From positions 3,658,001 to 3,722,000 of the forward strand of contig NZ_CP109273.1 of assembly GCF_045209745.1 (NCBI RefSeq): DNA of 64,000 nt, in the 5' to 3' direction. Position 1 is the stretch's first letter, and each line of letters starts with the position of its first letter. Below, piece after piece: positions 17,443 through 26,957 of the stretch. This stretch comes from Micromonospora sp045209745. Its GTDB lineage: Bacteria > Actinomycetota > Actinomycetes > Mycobacteriales > Micromonosporaceae. The notes beneath the pieces are model-generated. The model was not told the origin of the DNA. It saw only the letters and a list, made by a program, of their open reading frames with translations, and did not search any database. Made by a program: the position numbers and the translations under genes.

Positions 17443-17964
17443 TCACTCGCCGGTGACGCCGTCGATGCGTTCCCGGATCAGGTCGGCGTGACCGTTGTGC
17501 CGGGCGTACTCCTCGATCATGTGCACGTACACCCAGCGCAGGTTGAACGTGCGCTTCTTCGCGCCGACCTCGGTGAACGTCTCGTCGAGCGAGTGGCCCG
17601 CGGCGGCCTCGCGGGCCAGCGCCACCTCGCGATGGAAGGTGGCGAAGTCGGCCTCGGCGTCGGCGGCGCTGACGTCGTGGTCGGCGTCCGGGGTCTCCGG
17701 GGTGAAGTACGGGTAGTCGACAGGCTCGCCAGCGAAGTTCTCCCGGAACCACCAGGCCTCGACCTCGGCCAGGTGCCGGACCAGGCCGAGCAGGGTCAGC
17801 CCGGACGGTTCCACGCTCGGGGTCCGCAACTGCTCGTCGGTCAGGCCGGCGCACTTGAGCAGCAGGGTCTGTCGGTGGTAGTCGAGCCAGCCGTCGAGCA
17901 TGGTGCGCTCGTCGCCGACGTACGGTTCGGGGGTCCGGGTGATCTCCGGTGCGATCCAGGTCAT
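17443..17964 (-). CDS. DinB-family protein (DUF664 type)
   Basis: A ~173-residue four-helix-bundle protein of the DinB/DUF664 group. Features are MLDGWLDYHRQTLLLKCAGL, the metal-binding segment LVRHLAEVEAWWFRENFAG and the late motif VYVHMIEEYARHNGHADLIRE. These supply three His typical of DinB metal sites. Actinobacterial members include mycothiol-dependent enzymes, but the reaction here is unknown. The start was placed at ATG 17964 (MTWIAPEI) with AGGA upstream; an in-frame codon at 17994 is possible. Confidence 0.85.
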   Translation of the reverse strand: MTWIAPEITRTPEPYVGDERTMLDGWLDYHRQTLLLKCAGLTDEQLRTPSVEPSGLTLLGLVRHLAEVEAWWFRENFAGEPVDYPYFTPETPDADHDVSAADAEADFATFHREVALAREAAAGHSLDETFTEVGAKKRTFNLRWVYVHMIEEYARHNGHADLIRERIDGVTGE

Positions 17965-18030
17965 GCCGCGCATCCTGCCCGGCACCCCGGACACTCCGCG
18001 ACGGGTTATCGTCTTCCCCGTCGTGGGGCG

Positions 18031-18471
18031 TCACTGCCAGGAGTCGTTGAACCGGCCGAGCAGCCGGGCGAACTCCTCAATGTCCCGGTCCGGCCAGCCG
18101 TCCAGTGCGCGTACGAACTCGCCCAGCCGCGCGGCCCGGGCAACGTCGAACCGACGCTGGCCCGCCTCGGTGAGGCTGATCTGCGCGGCCCGCCGGTCGC
18201 TCGGATCAGGGTCACGGTGGACCAGGCCGAGGACCTCCAGCGCGTTGATCTGCCGGCTCAGCGTCCCCTTGCCCACGCCGAGCCGCGCCGCCAGCTCGGT
18301 CAACCGGATCGACCCACTGCGCCGCAACCAGAGCAACAACCCGTAGGTGTTCGGCTCAAGGTTCGGGTGCACCTCCCTGGCGATCTCCCACGAAACCGCC
18401 CGCCCACGACGCAGCAGAGCGGTCAACTCGTGCTCGACCGCCCGGATCGGTTCCGGCAGGTGCTCATCCAC
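18031..18471 (-). CDS. MarR-family transcriptional regulator
   Basis: A 146-residue winged helix-turn-helix regulator. The recognition segment is RLTELAARLGVGKGTLSRQINALEVLGLVHRDPDPSDRRA (about 55-95), with the wing DPSDRR typical of MarR. The start is GTG at 18471. It is divergently placed from no gene; the PhoD-like gene lies just upstream on the same strand (10-base gap). It may therefore be cotranscribed with that gene and control it or itself. Ligand unknown. Confidence 0.9.
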   Translation of the reverse strand: MDEHLPEPIRAVEHELTALLRRGRAVSWEIAREVHPNLEPNTYGLLLWLRRSGSIRLTELAARLGVGKGTLSRQINALEVLGLVHRDPDPSDRRAAQISLTEAGQRRFDVARAARLGEFVRALDGWPDRDIEEFARLLGRFNDSWQ

Positions 18472-18480
18472 GCGTAGAGA

Positions 18481-20208
18481 CTACGGCGAGGCCGGTTTGC
18501 CGACGCCCGAGAGTCGGCGCCGCATCACCGGGCGTAGGTGGCCGTCCCTGGTGGTGCCCTCGATGGTCACGTCGGCCCGGCGCCCCTCGTGGGTCAGGGT
18601 GGCGACCGCGTTGCCGAAGTAAGGGCCCGCCAGCTTGCGCCAGCGCACCCCCGGCCGGCGTACCCCCGCGGAGCGAGCCAGCGCCCGGGTGGCACCGGCC
18701 GGCCCGGACGACCAGCCCAGCCGCATCAGCGGACGGATGCCGGCCGGCACCTGGTTGTGGATCGGCGAGCAGGTGAGCTGGTGCACGGGAGTGACCACCG
18801 CCGGGTCGGCGAACCGGGCCCGGGCCACGTACGAGTGGTGCACGTCCCCGGAGAGCACACTGATCGACGCCGGCGGGGCGTACGCCGGACCAGCGCCGAC
18901 CCGCGCGCCGGACTGCCGCGGGGTGCCGGTGCCGATCCGGGCGAAGGTCTCCGCGAGTGCCTCGAAGGAGCGCCGGAACGCCGCCCAGTGCTCCAGGTCC
19001 AGAGCGCGGCGCAGCTTCTCCGCCCCGCGTGCCACCCAGGGGCGGCGCGATTCGGCGAGCTTCTCGTTCCACGCCTCGATGTGATGGATGCCCTGCGGCA
19101 ACAGCCAGGGCAGCGAGGCACCGACCACCAGGTGGTCGTAGACCCCGTGCGCCTGGTCGAGGAACCAGGACCACTCACCCGGCGGCAACATTGCCCGTCG
19201 ACCCGGCTCCAGGACCCGGCTGCACCGGTTGTCCAGCATGACCAGCCGGGTCCGGCCCAGGTCCAGTGCGTAGCTCCACTGATATTGCACGGCCCGCCAG
19301 CGTTCGGTGTCGTGCGCCAGGTCCGACTCCTGGTCGACCCGGTGCCCGAACTCGCGCAACACGCCGGTGGCGTCCTCGGCGGCGGCGACCTTGGCGAAGA
19401 CCGGGTCGGCGGCGATCTCGTCGGGGGAGAGGTTGCCCAGGTGCTGGTAGACCCAGTACGAGGCGAGTCCGCTGCCGATCCGCTCCTGCCACCAGGGCTG
19501 TTCGCGTACCTCGGCACGCCACGCCGCGGAGGTGTTCCAGTCGTCGATGATCTCGTGGTCGTCGAAGATCATCACGCTTGGCACGGTGGAGAGCAGCCAG
19601 CGGATCTCCGGGTCACGCCAGGACTCCAGGTAGAGCTTGGTGTACTCGTCGAAGCTCACCACCTGGTCGGCCGGGGCGCCCTTCGGACGCCGATGGCGCC
19701 GACGCAGCAGCCGCCGCACCGTGGGCGAGGTGACGTCGGCGTAGACCTGGTCACCCAGCAGCACCAGCAGGTCAGGCAGCGGGTTCGACTCCGGGTCGGC
19801 CATCAACCGCCGGGCGTACGCGTCCAGCGCGTCGGGCGGCAGCTTCCGGGTGGTGGAGTGCTGGGTGGTCTCCCGGCACGAGCCGAAGATCAGGCTGACC
19901 GGCTGGTCCCGGTCGTCGGCGGCCCGGGTGCGGATCACGCTCGGCGGGAAGCCGCTGCTCGGCACCGGCCAGACCAACTCGTCGTCAACCAGCACCTCGT
20001 AGGTGGTCTCGCTGTCCGCAGTGAGCCCCTTCACCAGCACGAGGGCGTAGTGGTGGTCGTACGCCGAGAAGGTGGGCGCGGTGCCGGTGGCGCCGCTGGC
20101 GGTGCGGACGGTGACCACGGCGGGCGCTGCCGTCTCCACCCAGACGGTCGCCCGGGTGTCCACCACTCGCCGCAGGAGTGGGCCGATGAGCAGGTGTGCG
20201 GCGGGCAT
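18481..20208 (-). CDS. PhoD-like metallophosphatase
   Basis: A ~575-residue PhoD-type calcineurin-like phosphatase. A beta-rich N-terminal domain (about 1-110, HLLIGPLLRRVVDTRATVWVET) precedes the metal-site motifs FGSCRETT, LLVLLGDQVYADVT, MIFDDHEIIDDWN and SVLSGDVHHSYVARARF. The start MPAAHLL near 20208 was chosen because upstream residues are low-complexity and overlap ftsY upstream DNA. No clear Tat signal is visible at this start, so the protein may act in the cytoplasm, unlike classic PhoD. Natural substrate unknown (phosphodiester or phosphomonoester). Confidence 0.85.
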   Translation of the reverse strand: MPAAHLLIGPLLRRVVDTRATVWVETAAPAVVTVRTASGATGTAPTFSAYDHHYALVLVKGLTADSETTYEVLVDDELVWPVPSSGFPPSVIRTRAADDRDQPVSLIFGSCRETTQHSTTRKLPPDALDAYARRLMADPESNPLPDLLVLLGDQVYADVTSPTVRRLLRRRHRRPKGAPADQVVSFDEYTKLYLESWRDPEIRWLLSTVPSVMIFDDHEIIDDWNTSAAWRAEVREQPWWQERIGSGLASYWVYQHLGNLSPDEIAADPVFAKVAAAEDATGVLREFGHRVDQESDLAHDTERWRAVQYQWSYALDLGRTRLVMLDNRCSRVLEPGRRAMLPPGEWSWFLDQAHGVYDHLVVGASLPWLLPQGIHHIEAWNEKLAESRRPWVARGAEKLRRALDLEHWAAFRRSFEALAETFARIGTGTPRQSGARVGAGPAYAPPASISVLSGDVHHSYVARARFADPAVVTPVHQLTCSPIHNQVPAGIRPLMRLGWSSGPAGATRALARSAGVRRPGVRWRKLAGPYFGNAVATLTHEGRRADVTIEGTTRDGHLRPVMRRRLSGVGKPASP

Positions 20209-20291
20209 GCGGCCGAGCCTACCGCCGGTTCCTGGCACCGGCCGGGTGCGGTGGCTGGGACGCCGCCACCCGCATCTGACAGGATTCCGGC

Positions 20292-21476
20292 ATGGCCGAA
20301 TATCTCGTCCTCGTATTGGTCCTGCTCGGTGTGCTGATCGCCGGCACAGTCGGGCTGGTCGTGCCGCGATTGCGGCGGCGGCCCGAGCCCCCGCTGCCAC
20401 GCACCGAGGTCGACACCAGGGCTGAGGAAGATCTCGCCGGCCCGCCGGTCGAGGCAACGGAGTCCGATCTGTCCACCGGCGTCCTGGTCGAGCCGCCGCC
20501 GGTGATCGAGGCGCCCGCCGTGGAGGTGCCCGAGCCGACCGCCGGGCGGCTGGTCCGGCTCCGCTCGCGGCTGTCCCGCTCGCAGAACGTCTTCGGCAAG
20601 GGCCTGCTCGGTCTGCTCGCCCGCGACCACCTCGACGAGGACGTCTGGGAGGAGATCGAAGACAGCCTGATCACCGCCGACGTCGGCGTCGACGCCACCC
20701 GGGACATCGTCGACCGGCTCCGCGAGCGCACCAGGGTGCTCGGCACCCGCTCGGCCTCCGAGCTGCGGGCACTGCTCGCCGCCGAGTTGGTCAACGCGCT
20801 CGACCCGAGCCTGGACCGGTCGTTGCGGACCGCCCCGAAGGACGGCGTGCCGGCGGTGCTCCTGGTCGTCGGCGTCAACGGCGCCGGCAAGACCACCACC
20901 TGCGGCAAGATCGCCCGGGTGCTGGTGGCTGACGGCCGTAGCGTGCTGCTCGGCGCGGCGGACACCTTCCGGGCCGCCGCCGCCGACCAGCTGGAGACCT
21001 GGGGCTCGCGCGTCGGTGCGGAGACCGTCCGTGGGCTCGAGGCCGCCGACCCGGCCAGCGTCGCCTTCGACGCCGTCAAGCGCGGCATCGACACCGGCGT
21101 GGACACCGTGCTCATCGACACCGCCGGCCGCCTGCAGAACAAGGTCGGCCTGATGGACGAGCTGGGCAAGGTCAAGCGCGTCGTGGAGAAGCAGGGCCCG
21201 ATTGACGAGACACTGCTCATCCTGGACGCCACAACAGGGCAGAACGGCCTGGAACAGGCCCGGGTCTTCACCGAGGTGGTCAACGTGACCGGCGTGGTGC
21301 TGACCAAGCTCGACGGCACCGCCAAGGGCGGCATCGTGATCGCTGTGCAGCGCAAGCTCGGCATCCCCGTGAAGCTGGTCGGCCTCGGCGAAGGCAAGGA
21401 CGACCTGGCCCCGTTCGACCCGGCGCAGTTCGTTGACGCGTTGCTGGGGACCGAGGCCACCGGACGGGACGCGTAG
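20292..21476 (+). CDS. ftsY: Signal recognition particle receptor FtsY
   Basis: A 394-residue SRP receptor GTPase that docks SRP-ribosome complexes at the membrane. Unlike E. coli FtsY it has an N-terminal transmembrane helix (residues 4-24), then an acidic/Pro linker (about 30-90). The N domain runs from about 100 and the G domain has GVNGAGKTTT (about 194-203), DTFRAAAADQL, DTAGR (about 276) and TKLDGTAKGG. Its partner ffh is at 28890. It reads away from the PhoD-like gene. Confidence 0.96.
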   Translation: MAEYLVLVLVLLGVLIAGTVGLVVPRLRRRPEPPLPRTEVDTRAEEDLAGPPVEATESDLSTGVLVEPPPVIEAPAVEVPEPTAGRLVRLRSRLSRSQNVFGKGLLGLLARDHLDEDVWEEIEDSLITADVGVDATRDIVDRLRERTRVLGTRSASELRALLAAELVNALDPSLDRSLRTAPKDGVPAVLLVVGVNGAGKTTTCGKIARVLVADGRSVLLGAADTFRAAAADQLETWGSRVGAETVRGLEAADPASVAFDAVKRGIDTGVDTVLIDTAGRLQNKVGLMDELGKVKRVVEKQGPIDETLLILDATTGQNGLEQARVFTEVVNVTGVVLTKLDGTAKGGIVIAVQRKLGIPVKLVGLGEGKDDLAPFDPAQFVDALLGTEATGRDA

Positions 21477-21557
21477 TCTCGGGTGACCAGTGACAACCGC
21501 GCGTACGCGGGCTGGCGTGAGCCCGGCCACCCTTCGCAGCGCCTCGGGAGACCGTAC

Positions 21558-22346
21558 GTGACTTCGCAGGAGATCCCGCTGCACGGCGGCAACGTGAGCA
21601 CCGTTGTCCGTGTCGGTGACACGGTCCGCCGCAACGCCGGGCCGTGGACACCGTCCGTGCACGCCCTGCTGCGGCACCTGGAGTACGTCGGGTTCACCGG
21701 CGCCCCACGAGCGCTCGGCATGGACGAGCGCAACCGTGAGGTGCTGTCGTACCTGGAGGGGGAGTGCGGAGAATATCCGCTCGCTGCGCACTGGGTGACT
21801 GACGAGGCGCTGGTGACCGTCGCCACCATGCTGCGGATGTTCCACGACGCGCAGTACGGCTTCACCCCGGCCCAGGGGGCGGTCTGGCGTTCGTTCGGAC
21901 CCCCACCACCGGACACCGAGGTGATCTGCCACCACGACGCCGCGCCGCACAACGTGATCTGGCGGCCGGACGGCACCCTCGGGCTGATCGACTTCGACCT
22001 CGCCTCGCCGGGGGCGCGGATCTACGACGTGGCGTACGCGGCCTGGACGTGGGTGCCGATCTTCGCGGACCGGGACTCGATCACGCTCGGCTGGAAGCAC
22101 CCGGACCGGCCGCGCCGGCTACGGCTCTTCGCCGACGCGTACGGGCTGATCCCCCGGGACCGGCACCGGCTGATCCGGACCATCCGCAAACGGATCGTGG
22201 ACCACGTGGAGGGGATCCGCCGAATGGCCGCCGCCGGTGAGCCGGCGTTCGTCCGGATCGTGCACAAGGGCCACCTGCGCCGACCGATGCGCGACCTGCG
22301 GCTGCTCGACTACGAGCGGCACGCCCTGGAGAACTCCCTCCGCTGA
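21558..22346 (+). CDS. Aminoglycoside phosphotransferase-like (APH/choline kinase fold) protein
   Basis: A ~262-residue kinase-fold protein. The catalytic loop ICHHDAAPHNVIW (HxDxxxxN) and the metal motif LGLIDFDLASPGARIYDVAY are intact, so it should be active. It is a small family member and no antibiotic substrate can be inferred. The GTG at 21558 (VTSQEIPLHGGNVSTVVRVG) fits the family N-terminus; an upstream GTG at 21483, 7 bases after ftsY, would add 25 weakly conserved residues. Confidence 0.82.
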   Translation: MTSQEIPLHGGNVSTVVRVGDTVRRNAGPWTPSVHALLRHLEYVGFTGAPRALGMDERNREVLSYLEGECGEYPLAAHWVTDEALVTVATMLRMFHDAQYGFTPAQGAVWRSFGPPPPDTEVICHHDAAPHNVIWRPDGTLGLIDFDLASPGARIYDVAYAAWTWVPIFADRDSITLGWKHPDRPRRLRLFADAYGLIPRDRHRLIRTIRKRIVDHVEGIRRMAAAGEPAFVRIVHKGHLRRPMRDLRLLDYERHALENSLR

Positions 22347-22403
22347 GGCGCGGACCGGTCTGGGCGATCCACCCCTGTCCATGCCACTCCCTGTGCAAAG
22401 TTC

Positions 22404-22440
22404 GTGACACGTGCGAAACAACCCGTCACGGAACGGAAAC
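22404..22440 (+). promoter_or_regulatory. GlnR-type binding box upstream of amtB
   Basis: The sequence reads GTGAC-N6-GAAAC-N5-GTCAC-N6-GAAAC. It closely fits the actinobacterial GlnR consensus gTnAC-n6-GaAAC repeated twice, except that one spacer is 5 rather than 6. It lies 113 bases before the amtB start, where GlnR activates ammonium uptake under nitrogen limitation in Streptomyces. Confidence 0.8.
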
Positions 22441-22552
22441 CCGCACGGGCCCCTGGGTGAAACAGCCGGCCGCGAAGCTTCCGCGCAACCGGCCTACGGG
22501 CGACGCAGCCCTGGAAAGCCGCGAAGGAGGACTTCACCTTTAGGAGGCCAGC

Positions 22553-23965
<1,413 letters not shown>

Positions 23966-23990
23966 CGTTCCTGGGATGGAGGGGTTGGAC

Positions 23991-24329
23991 ATGAAGCTGG
24001 TGACCGCGGTCATCAAGCCGTACCAACTGGACGCGGTGAAGGAGGCCCTGCACGCCCTCGGGGTGGCCGGGCTGACCGTCAGCGAGGTTCAGGGGTACGG
24101 GCGGCAGAAGGGGCACACCGAGGTCTACCGGGGTGCCGAGTACACGGTCGAGTTCCTGCCCAAGATCCGGGTTGAGGTGCTCACCGACGAGATCGACGTG
24201 GACAAGGTCGTGGACGCCATCGTCGGGGCAGCCCGTACGGGCAAGATCGGCGACGGCAAGGTCTGGGTCACCGGTGTCGAAGAGGTCGTCCGGGTACGTA
24301 CCGGCGAGCGCGGCCTCGACGCACTCTGA
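23991..24329 (+). CDS. glnB: Nitrogen regulatory protein PII (GlnB/GlnK)
   Basis: A 112-residue PII protein that senses ATP/ADP and 2-oxoglutarate. It begins KLVTAVIKPYQLDAVKEAL. The T-loop carries Tyr51 (YRGAEYTVEFLPK), the residue modified by GlnD; in actinobacteria this is adenylylation. The B-loop is VVDAIVGAARTGKIGDGKVWV. The ATG at 23991 has GGAGGGG upstream and was preferred to an ATG at 23976. It lies 25 bases after amtB; the T-loop would plug the AmtB pore when nitrogen is sufficient. Confidence 0.97.
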   Translation: MKLVTAVIKPYQLDAVKEALHALGVAGLTVSEVQGYGRQKGHTEVYRGAEYTVEFLPKIRVEVLTDEIDVDKVVDAIVGAARTGKIGDGKVWVTGVEEVVRVRTGERGLDAL

Positions 24330-24346
24330 CCTGGACGACGACTGAC

Positions 24347-26635
24347 ATGACCTCGTTGATCAAGAAGAACGCGTCAGGACACGCCGCTGACGGCGACGCG
24401 AACCTCTTGATCAATGAGGTCGTCGGCGTTCCCGGGGGGATCGGCGAGCCGGCTCGGTTGGCACGGGCTGCCGCTTACGACGCCTTTTTGCGGGGGCTGC
24501 TGCCTGCGCAGGACGGCGTGGCACTGGTTGCCGTCGGGGGGTTGGGCCGGCGGCAGTGCGCCCCGTACAGCGATCTCGACCTGGTTCTGCTGCACGCGGG
24601 GGTGCCGGGCACGGACGAGTTGGCCGCCTCGATCTGGTATCCGATCTGGGACGCGGGCCTGCGGCTCGACCATTCGGTACGCACCGTCGCCGAGGCGCTC
24701 TCGGTGGCCCAGGACGACGTCAAGGTCGCCCTCGGGCTGCTCGACGCCCGGCTTGTCGTGGGCGACCAGGCGCTGGCCGACGCGCTGATCCGCACCGCCG
24801 CCGATCATTGGCGGCGCACCGCCGTACGTCACCTGCCCGGCCTGCGGGAGGTCACCGAAGCCCGCTGGCAAACCCACGGTGAGCTGGCGTTCCTGCTGGA
24901 GGGCGACCTCAAGGAGGCGGCCGGTGGCCTGCGCGACGTGGGTCTGCTGCGGGCGATCTCCGCCGCCGGCATCACCGACGCGCTGCGACCGGCCGTGCAC
25001 GCCGCCCACCTACGCCTGCTGGACACCCGGGACGCCCTGCACCAGCAGGTCGGCCGACGGGTCGACCGGTTGGTCGCCCAGGAGCGCGACGGGGTTGCCG
25101 CCCTGCTCGTCGTGGACGACGGCGACGCCCTCCTGCGCCGGGTCGCCGGTGCTGCCCGCACGGTCAGCCACGCTCTGGATGACGCGTTTCGTGCCGCCGA
25201 CCGGTTGCGCTCCGGCCGGTCCCGAGGCGGCAACGGTCGCCCCGCGCGCCGCCCGGTGGCCCGCGACGTGGTCGAGCACGACGGCGAGCTCGTGCTGGCC
25301 CGGACGGCGATCGGGGCACGCCCCGACCCGAGCCTCTCGCTGCGGGTGGCCGCCGCGGCGGCCACGACCCGACTCCCGATCGCCCGGGCCACCTGCGAGT
25401 GGCTGGCGGCCTACTGCCCGCCACTGCCCGCGCCCTGGCCGGCTGAGGCCCGGGCCGCGCTCACCACCCTGCTCGGCGCCGGTCCCGGTCTGGTGCCCGC
25501 CTGGGAGACCTGCGACCGGTACGGGCTGGTCGACGGCTGGCTGCCCGAGTGGACCCGGCTGCGCAGCCTGCCCCAGCACAACCCGGTGCACCGCTACACC
25601 CTCGACCGGCACCTCGTGCAGACCGCCCACGAGGCCAGCCGACACGCCCGCGAGGTGGAACGCCCCGACCTGCTGCTCCTCGGTGCTCTCCTGCACGACA
25701 TCGGCAAGGGCCTCACCGGTGATCACAGCACCGTCGGGGTGCCACTGGCCCAGGCGGTGGCGACCCGGGTCGGTCTGCCGCCCGCCGAAGTCGAGCTGAT
25801 CGGCACGCTGGTCCGGTTGCACCTGCTGCTGCCCGACGTGGCCACCCGCCGGGACCTGTCCGACCCGGTCACCATTGCCTCGGTGGCCGAGGCGGTCGGT
25901 GACACTGGCACCCTCGACGTGCTGCACGCGCTGGTCCGCGCCGACGCGGCGGCGACCGGGCCGGCGGCCTGGTCGGACTGGAAGGGCCGACTCGTCGCCG
26001 AGCTTGTCGCCCGGGTCCGCACCGCACTGGACACCGGCGTACTGCCCGAACCGCCCGTCCCGGACCCGGCGCTGCTGGCTGGGCCACTGCCGGTCGTCCA
26101 CCTGACCGGGGACCGGGTGTCGGTCGCCGCGGCCGACCGGCGGGGCCTGCTCGCCACGGTTGCCGGCTGCCTGGCCCTGCACCGGCTGGAAGTGATCTCC
26201 GCGGATGCCTCCGTGGTCGACGGCCGAGCCCTGGTCGAGTGCCGGGTGCAACCCCGCTACGGCCTCGAGCCGGACCCGGTCCCGCTCCGCGCGGACCTGC
26301 GTCGGGCGGTCGGCGGTGACGTGTCGGTCACCCAACGGCTACGCGGCCGTGCGCTTGCCGCCCGTGGCGGCGGTGCTGCTCCCCGGGTGGTCTGGCACCG
26401 CGAGGCGGCCACCGACGCGGTGCTGCTGGAGTTGCGCGCGGCGGACGCCGCCGGGTTGCTCTACCGGGTCGCCTGCGCGCTCGACGAGGCGGGTGCCCTG
26501 GTCCGCGCGGCCCGCATCTCCACTCTCGGCGCCGACGTGGTGGACGCCTTCTACCTGGTGGGCGGTTGGCCGGACGACGACGCCAGAGCACGTCTGGAGG
26601 CCGCAGTCCTCGCCGCAGTCCCCGCCGCAGTCTGA
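24347..26635 (+). CDS. glnD: [Protein-PII] nucleotidyltransferase GlnD
   Basis: A 762-residue signal-transducing enzyme. The nucleotidyltransferase domain has GGLGRRQCAPYSDLDLVLLH (about 64-83). An HD domain has GALLHDIGKGLTGDHSTVG (about 445-465) for demodification. Two ACT domains (about 585-655 and 690-760) should bind glutamine. In actinobacteria the enzyme usually adenylylates PII rather than uridylylating it. The start ATG 24347 is 17 bases after glnB. It completes the amtB-glnB-glnD nitrogen operon; a perfect hairpin follows. Confidence 0.95.
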   Translation: MTSLIKKNASGHAADGDANLLINEVVGVPGGIGEPARLARAAAYDAFLRGLLPAQDGVALVAVGGLGRRQCAPYSDLDLVLLHAGVPGTDELAASIWYPIWDAGLRLDHSVRTVAEALSVAQDDVKVALGLLDARLVVGDQALADALIRTAADHWRRTAVRHLPGLREVTEARWQTHGELAFLLEGDLKEAAGGLRDVGLLRAISAAGITDALRPAVHAAHLRLLDTRDALHQQVGRRVDRLVAQERDGVAALLVVDDGDALLRRVAGAARTVSHALDDAFRAADRLRSGRSRGGNGRPARRPVARDVVEHDGELVLARTAIGARPDPSLSLRVAAAAATTRLPIARATCEWLAAYCPPLPAPWPAEARAALTTLLGAGPGLVPAWETCDRYGLVDGWLPEWTRLRSLPQHNPVHRYTLDRHLVQTAHEASRHAREVERPDLLLLGALLHDIGKGLTGDHSTVGVPLAQAVATRVGLPPAEVELIGTLVRLHLLLPDVATRRDLSDPVTIASVAEAVGDTGTLDVLHALVRADAAATGPAAWSDWKGRLVAELVARVRTALDTGVLPEPPVPDPALLAGPLPVVHLTGDRVSVAAADRRGLLATVAGCLALHRLEVISADASVVDGRALVECRVQPRYGLEPDPVPLRADLRRAVGGDVSVTQRLRGRALAARGGGAAPRVVWHREAATDAVLLELRAADAAGLLYRVACALDEAGALVRAARISTLGADVVDAFYLVGGWPDDDARARLEAAVLAAVPAAV

Positions 26636-26678
26636 CCCACGGTGGGAGCGGTGTCCGCGCGAGCCCTCTGTCCATTAC

Positions 26679-26726
26679 GAGCGTGATGACTGTGCGGCAT
26701 AAATATGCCGCACAGTCATCACGCTC
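26679..26726 (+). terminator. Perfect 23-bp-stem hairpin after glnD
   Basis: Bases 26679-26701 pair perfectly with 26704-26726; the effective loop is about four bases (AAAT). Key arms: GAGCGTGATGAC and GTCATCACGCTC. It lies 43 bases past glnD and before the kinase gene, so it most likely terminates the nitrogen operon. A stem this long and perfect is exceptional here. The gap 26636-26957 otherwise holds only a 15-bp tandem repeat. Confidence 0.75.
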
Positions 26727-26813
26727 ACGGAGGTGTCCGCCGCCGACCGCCCCGCGCCGGAGCCCTGGCAGCTCCCCTCGCCGGCGCTTGAGCCCCGCCT
26801 CGAAGCCACGGCC

Positions 26814-26873
26814 GGTAGAGCGCGGGCCGGTAAGGCGGACGCCGGTAGAGCGCGGGCCGGTAGAGCGCGGGCC
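26814..26873. repeat. Four tandem 15-bp units upstream of the kinase gene
   Basis: Three units read GGTAGAGCGCGGGCC and the second unit is a variant, GGTAAGGCGGACGCC. They lie 84 bases upstream of the kinase start, between it and the terminator. The unit length keeps any upstream frame open, which explains the long 5' extension of the kinase frame. They might be regulator sites or simple slippage products. Confidence 0.8.
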
Positions 26874-26957
26874 GTGGTTGAGGGCGGCGGGTACGTCCGG
26901 GGGCGTAGGTGCGGTCACGCTCGTGGACGCACGCCGGGGCGCGTCGGCGCGGGCAGA

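Noticed and set aside
20208..20457. Extended N-terminus of the PhoD-like protein
   Set aside because: The extra 83 residues from a TTG overlap the ftsY start region antisense and are Arg/Pro-rich; MPAAHLL fits the domain start.
26814..26873. Possible CRISPR array
   Set aside because: Units are 15 bases in direct contact with no spacers; there are no cas genes.
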